A stretch of 64,000 bases of DNA, taken from assembly GCF_014192395.1 (NCBI RefSeq), contig NZ_JACHXW010000031.1, positions 1 through 64,000 of the forward strand. Reading direction: 5' to 3'. The translations under genes were made by a program, and so were the position numbers. Source of the DNA: Paenibacillus endophyticus (GTDB taxonomy: Bacteria; Bacillota; Bacilli; Paenibacillales; Paenibacillaceae). Below the pieces are notes generated by a model. That model was given only the letters and a program-made list of their open reading frames with translations. It did no database searches and was not told the origin of the DNA. The number at the start of each line of letters is the position of its first letter. Position 1 is the stretch's first letter. This document shows, in pieces, positions 45,953-53,655 of this stretch.

Positions 45953-47791
45953 TCATGCTTCCAGTATACCGTTCTCTCTCGCTTCTTTCAAAGCCGGAAG
46001 CATTAAATTTATCGTCGTTCCCACATTGACCTGACTTTTGATCTCCATCGTTCCTCGGTGGCTATTAATGATACGCTGGGTAACCATAATTCCTAAACCG
46101 GTACCCGTCTCTTTGCCCGTAAAAAACGGATCTCCAATCTTCGAAATCATTTCCTCCGGTATCCCCATGCCTTCATCCGTAATCGCTATCGTGATATGCT
46201 CGCGTTTATGCGTAATGTGGATATGAATCCTCCCGCCGCTTGGCATCGCTTCAATTGCATTCTTAATGAGGTTGATAAAGACCTGCTTCAGCTGATTCTC
46301 CTCACACGAAATCAAGCAACCTTCTTCAGTCAGGGAGACGCGAAACTCAATGTTGTGAAGAAGCGCTTCGCTATTCATTAGAGCAATGACATCCTGCAGC
46401 ACATCTCTCAAATCCTTGGTGACGAATCTTGTTGCCTGCGGTTTGGCCAAAATGAGAAACTCCCCGACAATTAAATTGATACGGTCGAGCTCTGACAGCA
46501 TCAGTGCGACATGCGAGAGAGCAAGCTTCTTGCTCTCCTGCTGCAGCTGAAGAAACCCACGAAGCGTTGTGAGCGGATTACGTATCTCATGAGCTACGCC
46601 AGCCGCAAGCTGCCCGACCGTCGTCAGCTTCTCCGACCTGCGCAGCAACTCCTCCATTTTATTGCGGCTTCTCATATCCCTTGATATGCTGGCAAATGCG
46701 CGTATGGTTCCGTCCGAATCACGGATAGGTGATATGGTCACGCTAACGGGAATCAACTCGCCAAGCTTGGTCATGCGCATCGTTTCCTGTGTGGGAAGCA
46801 CCTTCCCCGATAAAATTTGATTCAACATTTGTCTAAGCTCAGCTTCATGCGAGATCGGAAGAATGGGATGAACGAGCCCGATGGCTTCCTCCTCTTCATA
46901 GCCGAACAGCAGCTCGAATGCTCGGTTAACCTGAATCACTTTGCCATCTAAATCAATCAAGTGGATCGCATCGCTTGTATGGTTAATAAATGATTCCAAG
47001 TGTTCCTTCATGCGCCTGTTTTCTTCAAATGCTTTGCGCAGCTTGTTCATATAGATGCTAAGATTCTGCGACATGGCATTGACCTTGAGAGCGAGCAAGC
47101 CAAATTCGTCCTTCCGCTTTATTCGAATTGGCTGTTGAAACCTGGCCGAGGATACCTCATTAACCTTCCATAAGATATCCTTCAGCGGCCTGATCATGAC
47201 GCCAACCAATGAATAGCTGATGACGAATACAAGCACCATCATTATCCCCGTATACATTAAAGTATCGCCGCGCTTTTTATTGATAATCTGTTTAATACCC
47301 ACACCATCATAAACAACGCTAATTATATAATTGCCAGTTGGTTTTGTATAATAAAAGCTTCTATAGTAAGGCTTCCCGTTGATTACCATTTTTCTCAACT
47401 CGAAGCCGCTCTTCCTTGCTTTGGTTATAATGGACTGATCGCCTATCGCATCTACATAAGTATACGAGCCATAGGGAACGGAAAGGGTGTCTTGCTCAAA
47501 TACCGTTATTTCATTTATATTTGGATTTATTGTTTTCACTATTTCAAAGATATGCTCGGGTGTTGACGGGTTTCCTTCTTGAAATAGCGTGCCGGGTCCA
47601 GGCTTCTGCTCATATGCAGAAAATGACTGGGCAATGTGCATGGATGTATCCTGCATGGTTTGGCGCGCTTGTTCCCTCATACCCTGCATCATGGAGTACT
47701 CGCCTAGAATGTGGTGTATGATGAAAAAGGTAAATACAATAAGCGTAATCAAGACGGAAAATTTCATCTTAATCGACAATGACCGACACAT
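45953..47791 (-). CDS. Membrane sensor histidine kinase with PAS domain, sporulation-kinase type
   Basis: Kinase of 612 residues: membrane helix (about 11-29), extracytoplasmic sensor (about 30-178) lacking an obvious fold name, second helix (about 180-200), HAMP, PAS (about 265-375), HisKA with the phosphorylated H401 in GVAHEIRNPLTTLRGFLQL, and HATPase_c (NLIKNAIEAMPSGG, DEGMGIP, TGTGLGI). The H-box matches KinA-E kinases that feed Spo0F, encoded at 9.6 kb, and no response regulator gene is adjacent, which supports a phosphorelay role. The start ATG is close to AAAAGG; a later start is possible. Three DnaA boxes lie just upstream. Confidence 0.9.
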   Translation of the reverse strand: MCRSLSIKMKFSVLITLIVFTFFIIHHILGEYSMMQGMREQARQTMQDTSMHIAQSFSAYEQKPGPGTLFQEGNPSTPEHIFEIVKTINPNINEITVFEQDTLSVPYGSYTYVDAIGDQSIITKARKSGFELRKMVINGKPYYRSFYYTKPTGNYIISVVYDGVGIKQIINKKRGDTLMYTGIMMVLVFVISYSLVGVMIRPLKDILWKVNEVSSARFQQPIRIKRKDEFGLLALKVNAMSQNLSIYMNKLRKAFEENRRMKEHLESFINHTSDAIHLIDLDGKVIQVNRAFELLFGYEEEEAIGLVHPILPISHEAELRQMLNQILSGKVLPTQETMRMTKLGELIPVSVTISPIRDSDGTIRAFASISRDMRSRNKMEELLRRSEKLTTVGQLAAGVAHEIRNPLTTLRGFLQLQQESKKLALSHVALMLSELDRINLIVGEFLILAKPQATRFVTKDLRDVLQDVIALMNSEALLHNIEFRVSLTEEGCLISCEENQLKQVFINLIKNAIEAMPSGGRIHIHITHKREHITIAITDEGMGIPEEMISKIGDPFFTGKETGTGLGIMVTQRIINSHRGTMEIKSQVNVGTTINLMLPALKEARENGILEA

Positions 47792-47822
47792 CCTTTTACA
47801 CTAAAACGTGTTTATTAACAAC

Positions 47823-47916
47823 TTATACACACTATCAACAGTTACTGTACACATCCCTGAATAAAATGTGAGTATTTATGTGCATATCGTCACACTTATC
47901 CACAATGTTATCCACT
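47823..47916. promoter_or_regulatory. DnaA-box cluster between kinase gene and tadA
   Basis: TTATACACA (47823-47831), TTATCCACA (47896-47904) and TTATCCACT (47908-47916) match the DnaA box TTATnCACA, two exactly; TGTGCATAT (47879-47887) is an inverted one-mismatch copy. All lie in the 188-bp divergent intergenic region that must contain both promoters (TATAAT at 47946-47951 probably serves tadA). Confidence 0.65.
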
Positions 47917-47976
47917 ACATGTTAACAACAGAATATTTGTTCGTTGTATAATGATTAATTTGTAAAGGAGCTTTAA

Positions 47977-48444
<468 letters not shown>

Positions 48445-48453
48445 TATAGCCTA

Positions 48454-48645
48454 CTAGTCGTTGCGGCTTATCGTAATGTGGGTTAGCTCATCTCTTTGTA
48501 TATACTGTAACGCAACAATAAGCTGATCGGCCTCTTCGCTAATTGCTAGAACATCCGGATCTGTCAAGCTGCCGCGTGCTTCGGCTATTTCATGAAGCTT
48601 TAGCCGCAGCGACTGCAATTGTTTAAGCAAGTGTTTTTTGTCCAT
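48454..48645 (-). CDS. Spo0E-like aspartyl-phosphate phosphatase
   Basis: Small helical hairpin protein of 63 residues with the Spo0E family signature (ARGSLTDPDVLAISEEADQLI; SEEAD in place of SxELD). Members dephosphorylate Spo0A-P or related response regulators and so restrain sporulation. The Leu after the motif, and ALQYIQ instead of the usual xxYQ, are mild variations. The frame is open to a GTG at 48678, but no ribosome binding site supports it; the ATG at 48645 gives the usual length. It converges with tadA with nine bases between. Confidence 0.75.
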   Translation of the reverse strand: MDKKHLLKQLQSLRLKLHEIAEARGSLTDPDVLAISEEADQLIVALQYIQRDELTHITISRND

Positions 48646-48890
48646 AGCTCGCTTCGGGGCACGCTCCTTATTTAGCACTCGTGTGGTAATGCTTCTATTA
48701 TACTCGTAGCATAATAAGGAGTTTGTAAAATCTTGTCGACGAAGGTAGACAATTTTCGGGCATTATTCGACAAAATGAAGTTATTTATTCCAAATTATAG
48801 TTCTTTGTAACTAATGGAATCAATTATTTTTTGGAAATTAAATCGGTTGCAGTTAGCGCCTAGTTATATATGCACAGCGATTAATTGATA

Positions 48891-48919
48891 TTGATAATCA
48901 TAATCAATTGGTATATAAT
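48891..48919 (+). promoter_or_regulatory. LysR promoter overlapped by a Fur-type operator
   Basis: TTGATA (48891-48896), 17-bp spacer, TATAAT (48914-48919) is a near-consensus promoter. TGATAATcATAATCA (48892-48906) matches the Bacillus Fur 7-1-7 box TGATAATnATTATCA at 13 of 14 defined bases and covers the -35 element, the classical repression position. No other gene lies in 48646-48956. Confidence 0.7.
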
Positions 48920-48956
48920 TAACCTAATTACTTTTTTATAGCGGAGTGTATGCCAA

Positions 48957-49838
48957 ATGAGTTCTGCCGATAAGCTTCAAACCTTTTTGACGCTCGTTGA
49001 ATGCCGCTCGTTTACCGAAACAGCAAAGCGGTTGTATACATCCCAGCCTACTGTAAGCAACCATATTCAACAGCTCGAGAATCAGTATGGTGCTGCTTTG
49101 TTTCATCGATCCGGTAAAAGTGTCGTGCTAACGAATAAGGGTAAAATTCTTTACGATTATGCTCAAAGAATTATGTCTCTCTACCAGGAAGCTGCTTCCG
49201 AGCTTCAGAATGATACGCAGCAAGGCTTACATATATACATTTGCAAGGATTTAAATACCTATTTACTGTCCGATGTGATCAAACGTTTTATCGACAAATA
49301 TCCCGACAAATCGTCCACATTGCAGGTCGTCGAAAATGTCGAAATTCAGAAAAAGCTTCAGCTAAAGAAAACAAACCTTGCCATTATGCCGTTGACTGAA
49401 ACCAATGATTATAGCGAGTACGGTTACGATAGCGAGACCTTGTTCGCAGAAGACTTGCTGCTGGTCGCATCGCCGGAGCATCCATGGAGCAAGCGAAAAA
49501 TGCTTTATTTAAGAGATCTAAGCCATCAGAAGCTGCTCGTTCCTAAGAACGAGCAGCTTCAAGCTGTGATACTTAAAGCGCTAAACCGGAGTCAAATCCC
49601 CATAGAAATCATCTACATGAAGAACTTTGATGAGATTAGCGAAGAGCTCAAAAACAGACCTGTCCTTTCATTTCTACCCTATTATGCAGTCAATAAGAGC
49701 ATTTCGAGCGGCGAGTTGATTACACGGCCGGTAGCAGGCATGCAAATCAAACGGAGAAATGGCTTCGTTATTCGGAAGAACACCATTCTGACCGAGCTTG
49801 AACAAGCCTTCTATTCCTTTGCTATAGAAGCTTTCTAG
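48957..49838 (+). CDS. LysR family transcriptional regulator
   Basis: Regulator of 293 residues: winged-helix DNA-binding domain (about 3-62; FTETAKRLYTSQPTVSNHIQQLE) and a LysR effector domain (about 88-290). The effector domain binds a small ligand that I cannot name. The ATG has GGAG upstream. Its promoter carries a Fur-type operator, so iron-responsive expression is inferred. It points toward the ATP-grasp/MurE-like/racemase genes and probably controls them. The coding sequence contains a perfect 14-bp inverted repeat. Confidence 0.93.
   Translation: MSSADKLQTFLTLVECRSFTETAKRLYTSQPTVSNHIQQLENQYGAALFHRSGKSVVLTNKGKILYDYAQRIMSLYQEAASELQNDTQQGLHIYICKDLNTYLLSDVIKRFIDKYPDKSSTLQVVENVEIQKKLQLKKTNLAIMPLTETNDYSEYGYDSETLFAEDLLLVASPEHPWSKRKMLYLRDLSHQKLLVPKNEQLQAVILKALNRSQIPIEIIYMKNFDEISEELKNRPVLSFLPYYAVNKSISSGELITRPVAGMQIKRRNGFVIRKNTILTELEQAFYSFAIEAF
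49529..49560. repeat. Perfect 14-bp inverted repeat inside lysR
   Basis: GAAGCTGCTCGTTC (49529-49542), loop CTAA, GAACGAGCAGCTTC (49547-49560). It encodes KLLVPKNEQLQ and would fold into a very stable mRNA hairpin. Confidence 0.9.
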
Positions 49839-49921
49839 TCCCTATCCCCCATGACTGTCTCCTTCTGTCCGAACGATTCCTCCCCACAGGTTCTATAGGC
49901 CAACTCGAATACATATGCAAA

Positions 49922-49957
49922 CAGAGCAGGTACATCCCATGTACCTGCTCTTGCCTT
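49922..49957 (+). terminator. Terminator of lysR
   Basis: AGAGCAGGTACAT pairs with ATGTACCTGCTCT (loop CCC), followed by TGCCTTT. The 180 bases after it, up to the pseudogene, are AT-rich and hold no gene. Confidence 0.7.
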
Positions 49958-50136
49958 TCGTAGGCCTAGTTTTTGAGTTTAAATCCGTCATCCTGCCGCT
50001 ATTTATGAGGATAAATCCATTTGTATTATAAGAATGTATGAAGTAAAATTATTAAAAACTGAATATAACTACGGATGTCGGGATGCGCCTTTTTTGAATA
50101 ATAAAGCAGTAATCTTGTTGTAATTATTATATTGGG

Positions 50137-50523
50137 TTGAGCACGATTCGTTGCTTGGGCATTAACGGCGTCCATACGGTCGCTGTTGATCATTCAACAA
50201 AAGTTAATTATGGCGCGGATTCGAAATACACGTCGGAGAGATTGATTTCTCCTCACTATAAGGAAGACACTGCAGCATTCATACGCTTTTTGAATGACTA
50301 TGCGAGCAAGCAGAGCGCCCCTCACGTTCTAATTCCTTGCCATGACGCCTGTCTGGGAGTCATCGATGAGTATTGGAGGAGCTGAGAGCATTACCTTATC
50401 CCGCAAAACATACCTGGCATATATTCGGATATGATGAATAAAGAAGTACTACAGCGGTTGTCGCTCGAACACGGTGTTTCCGTTACGGAAACGGTCCGTG
50501 TGAACGAAGTCGGTTACAGGTGA
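50137..50523 (+). pseudogene. ATP-grasp carboxylate-amine ligase, broken by a stop and 3' deletion
   Basis: The frame encodes the pre-ATP-grasp domain of a PylC/D-aspartate-ligase-like carboxylate-amine ligase (CLGINGVHTVAVDHSTKVNYG, SERLISPHYKEDTAAFIRFL, PHVLIPCHDACLGVIDEYW). It then hits TGA (50383-50385) and continues in the same frame with recognisable ligase sequence (YLIPQNIPGIYSDMMNKEVL, LSLEHGVSVTETVRVNE) to a second stop at 50521. The entire ATP-binding and catalytic part, about 250 residues, is missing, and the first residues before STIR appear lost too. So it is inactive. It sits exactly where an intact ligase would belong, between lysR and the MurE-like gene. Confidence 0.85.
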
Positions 50524-50542
50524 CTAGAATGGAGCTGAACGT

Positions 50543-52012
50543 ATGTTTTTGAATGCCTTACTTACCGATCTGGAATACACGCTCGTGAAAGGTGATTTAC
50601 ATAAAGAAGCCGCCGCTATCGCCTATGACTCCCGAGAAGCTTCAGCAAATGGTGTATTTGTTGCGGTTTCCGGCTTCTCGGTAGACGGCCACCAATACAT
50701 TGATAAGGCGATTGCGCTTGGTGCAACAACCATTATCCTAGAGAAGGATATTGCTGTCCCAGAGGACGTAACCGTTCTAAGGGTTGCGAACACGCGCGAG
50801 GCGCTCGCCCGAGTGTCTGCCAATTTCTATCATCGTCCTACGGAGCAAATGAATCTCCTAGGCATCACCGGGACAAATGGAAAAACATCAACAACTTATT
50901 TTCTCCAATCCATATTTGAACAAACGGGAACCTCGCTCGGGATCATCGGTACGATTGGGACAGTGATTGGCGATAAAGTGTTCCAGAACAAAAACACAAC
51001 GCCTGAATCACTGAATCTTCAGCAGATTTTCGCGGAGATGATTCAGTCCGACATGAAGCACTGCGTCATGGAGGTCTCCTCGCATGCGCTTAATTTAAGC
51101 CGTGTAGCTCATTCCAGCTTCAAAACGGGCATCTTCACAAACCTTACGCCCGATCATCTCGAGCTGCATCATACGATGGAGGAATATTTCGAGGCTAAGG
51201 CAAAGCTATTTGACATGACAACGGACTATAATATTATTAATGCTGACGACCCTTACGGCCGTAGGCTAATCGACCGCTTGCGAGACAGAGCGCCAAAGCT
51301 GCTCACCTACGGCATCGAACAGGATACAGATATCCACGCGGCTGATATTCACTATTTTGCAGACTACACCATTTATACCGTTAATACGCCAAAAGGCAGC
51401 GCGACCGTTAAAGTGAATCTCCCAGGAACCATCTATGTGTACAATAGCTTGGCCGCAGTCGCTACCGCGTATGCCAATCAGTTCAGTCTTCAGCAAATCG
51501 TCCAAGGCATAGCAGCTGTAGAAGGCATTAAAGGCCGCTTGGAAGTCGTTTATCAGGATGAAGACAGCAAGATCATTGTCGACTTTGCACATACCGAGGA
51601 CAGCTTGGAGAAGGCATTGAAGACGATTAGACCATTTGCCAAGGGCAGAATTATACTCGTATTCGGCGTATATGCTTCTGACGGAGAGTCCGGTACGGAG
51701 AAACGCAGGGCAATGGCCAAGGTCGCTGCTGCATGTGCCGACTTTTCCGTCATTACTTCAGATAATCCGAAAATGCAGGACAACAATCTTATTATCCGTG
51801 AAATCGTAGAAGGCATGGAAGCCTGCAAGGGGGACTACGAAGCGGTCGTCGATCGGCGGGATGCCATTGCTTTTGCCATTAACATCAGTCAAAAGGGCGA
51901 TGTGATTCTCATTGCGGGCAAAGGCCATGAAACTTCGCAAATTATCGGAAAGACCGAGTACCCTTTTAACGAAGCGGAGATTGTTAGGGAAATCAAATTA
52001 AAGGCGAAATGA
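50543..52012 (+). CDS. murE: Divergent MurE-like Mur ligase
   Basis: Mur ligase of 489 residues. The UDP-MurNAc-binding N-terminal domain has YDSREASANGVFVAVSGFSVDGH, the central ATPase has GITGTNGKTSTTYFL, TTPESLNLQQIF, VMEVSSHAL and the carbamylated Lys in EYFEAKAKLF, and the C-terminal domain has GKGHETSQIIG. Two amino-acid-recognition segments differ from canonical MurE: DNPR is DNPKMQD, and FGCGGDRDxxKR is replaced by FGVYASDGESGTEKRRAM. It is not in a dcw cluster and is next to a racemase, so it is probably a second, specialised ligase. Ribosome binding site GGAG eight bases from the ATG. Confidence 0.88.
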   Translation: MFLNALLTDLEYTLVKGDLHKEAAAIAYDSREASANGVFVAVSGFSVDGHQYIDKAIALGATTIILEKDIAVPEDVTVLRVANTREALARVSANFYHRPTEQMNLLGITGTNGKTSTTYFLQSIFEQTGTSLGIIGTIGTVIGDKVFQNKNTTPESLNLQQIFAEMIQSDMKHCVMEVSSHALNLSRVAHSSFKTGIFTNLTPDHLELHHTMEEYFEAKAKLFDMTTDYNIINADDPYGRRLIDRLRDRAPKLLTYGIEQDTDIHAADIHYFADYTIYTVNTPKGSATVKVNLPGTIYVYNSLAAVATAYANQFSLQQIVQGIAAVEGIKGRLEVVYQDEDSKIIVDFAHTEDSLEKALKTIRPFAKGRIILVFGVYASDGESGTEKRRAMAKVAAACADFSVITSDNPKMQDNNLIIREIVEGMEACKGDYEAVVDRRDAIAFAINISQKGDVILIAGKGHETSQIIGKTEYPFNEAEIVREIKLKAK

Positions 52013-52165
52013 CCTTCAACAACCACAATAAGCCTTTTAAAGGGCAGGCAGCGCCTGTGATCAGGATTACCTTTTTTATCAGCTATGATGAAATTAGAAG
52101 CCATGTTATGATGGTCGGTACTTCAATGTTTTCAGTTATATAATTCAATAAAAGTAGGTTGAACA

Positions 52166-52879
52166 ATGGAAGCTAAAAGCTTAGGCGTCATAGGCGGGAT
52201 GGGACCGAAAGCAACATCCGTTTTTTTCGACATGATTATCGAGCAGACCGAGGCGGACAAGGACCAAGACCATATCGATATGGTCATTCTGAATCATGCT
52301 ACATTACCCGATCGAACAGGTGTTATTCTAGGCAAGAACGGCGAGCTGTTTCTTAAGGCGGTTGCCAAGGATTTGAAGCTGCTGGAATCCTCTGGTGTAT
52401 ACAATATTGCCATTCCTTGCAACACCTCGCATTATTTCTATGACGACATGCAGCAGATGACCAGCGTTAACATCATCAATATGGTAGATGAAACCTTAAA
52501 GGAAATCCACAACAGATTCGGTGAACACTGCAAAGTAGGCATATTGGCTACCAACGGTACGGTGAGCAGCGGTGTTTATCGACAAGGCTGCGAGCAGTAT
52601 AATATGCAGCTGCATGAGCCCGATGCTGCGGTACAAGAACATGTTATGGATATCATCTACAACAAAGTGAAGCGCAATTTGCCTGTTGAACCCGCTGAAT
52701 TCGAGGGCATTATCAACCATTTGCTCATTCACGACGAATGCCAATGCGTTATTATTGCCTGTACCGAGCTTTCTTGTATTCCCATTCAGAACGAGGTTGC
52801 CAAAAATTGCGTGGATGCAATGTCTGTGCTTGTTCAGAAATCCATTGAGCTATCCGGCAAACGTTCTATATCTTCTTAA
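52166..52879 (+). CDS. Aspartate/glutamate racemase family protein
   Basis: PLP-independent racemase of the RacX/YgeA type, 237 residues. The N-terminal LGVIGGMGPKATSVFFD is typical of aspartate racemases, and the two catalytic cysteines are present in IPCNTSHYFY and IIACTELSC. D-aspartate or D-glutamate is the expected product. It lies 153 bases after the MurE-like gene on the same strand and ends at a strong terminator, so lysR (separate), the ligase remnant, the MurE-like gene and this racemase form one locus. Confidence 0.9.
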   Translation: MEAKSLGVIGGMGPKATSVFFDMIIEQTEADKDQDHIDMVILNHATLPDRTGVILGKNGELFLKAVAKDLKLLESSGVYNIAIPCNTSHYFYDDMQQMTSVNIINMVDETLKEIHNRFGEHCKVGILATNGTVSSGVYRQGCEQYNMQLHEPDAAVQEHVMDIIYNKVKRNLPVEPAEFEGIINHLLIHDECQCVIIACTELSCIPIQNEVAKNCVDAMSVLVQKSIELSGKRSISS

Positions 52880-52890
52880 TAAGATAGCAT

Positions 52891-52924
52891 AAAAAAATCC
52901 GGAGAAAGTTCTCCGGATTTTTTT
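52891..52924. terminator. Bidirectional terminator after the racemase gene
   Basis: ATCCGGAGAA pairs with TTCTCCGGAT, flanked by seven A and seven T. It serves the racemase gene and, on the minus strand, ohr. Confidence 0.92.
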
Positions 52925-52953
52925 GGCATTATTGGACGTGGCAGTTGCAGCAC

Positions 52954-53367
52954 TTACAGAACATTAAGCTCAACGTTTATATTGCCTCGAGTCGCTCTCG
53001 AATACGGACATACCTGATGCGCCGCCTCGGCCAGCTCCTTCGCAACCTCAGGTTCAACGCCTACGATTGAAATATCAAGCTTTGCTTCGAGCTGATAATT
53101 CCCGTCCTCTATCTTACCTAACGTTACATGTGCTGTTACCTCGGTTTTTTCTACTTTGATTTTTTTCATGCGGGCCACGACATTAAGTGCACTCTCGAAG
53201 CAGGCTGCGTACCCGCCGGCAAATAGCTGCTCCGGGTTTGTAGCGCCCCCTGGTCCTCCGAGCTCCTTCGGCGCTCTCACTTCAACACTTAATATGTCGT
53301 CGCTCGATACGATCTTTCCGTCTCTTCCACCCGTTGCCGTTGCTGTTGCTGTGTATAATTTCTGCAT
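52954..53367 (-). CDS. ohr: Organic hydroperoxide resistance protein (Ohr/OsmC family)
   Basis: Thiol peroxidase of 137 residues that reduces organic hydroperoxides with lipoylated partners. The reactive cysteines are in GYAACFESAL and HQVCPYSRATRG, and the N-terminal MQKLYTATATATGGRDG is family-typical. The ATG at 53367 follows GGAGGA; 36 upstream in-frame codons have no support. A vegetative promoter lies about 180 bases upstream, with an AT-rich AAATT...AATTT inverted repeat between that could be an OhrR-type operator; no ohrR gene is in the window. Confidence 0.93.
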   Translation of the reverse strand: MQKLYTATATATGGRDGKIVSSDDILSVEVRAPKELGGPGGATNPEQLFAGGYAACFESALNVVARMKKIKVEKTEVTAHVTLGKIEDGNYQLEAKLDISIVGVEPEVAKELAEAAHQVCPYSRATRGNINVELNVL

Positions 53368-53549
53368 GATAAATTCCTCCATTGTTATAGTAGTTTGAAT
53401 CTGGACTTCATTGTCGGTCCTTGTACATGGCGTTGGCTGGCAACAAAAAAAGCATCCTGATTTCTTATTGCCCAAATGAAGTTATTCTATTCCATTTGCG
53501 AAGGGCGACTGTTTTTTTAAATTGTATATAATTTAATTTTATAAAATAT

Positions 53550-53578
53550 AATATACACTTATTGTCGTACGTTGTCAA
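53550..53578 (-). promoter_or_regulatory. Vegetative promoter upstream of ohr
   Basis: TTGACA (53578-53573), 17-bp spacer, TATATT (53555-53550) on the minus strand. TATACAATTT (about 53529-53518), half of a Bacillus OhrR box, lies just downstream. Confidence 0.65.
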
Positions 53579-53583
53579 CAAAT

Positions 53584-53623
53584 AAGCAAGCTCCCTTTAA
53601 CCGCTGCTCAAGGGAGCTTGCTT
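53584..53623 (-). terminator. Terminator of the collagen/glycosyltransferase unit
   Basis: AAGCAAGCTCCCTT (53584-53597) pairs perfectly with AAGGGAGCTTGCTT (53610-53623); on the minus strand it follows the glycosyltransferase stop by 32 bases. Confidence 0.75.
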
Positions 53624-53655
53624 GTTTGCAAACATTTATTTTATCTAATGAAAAA

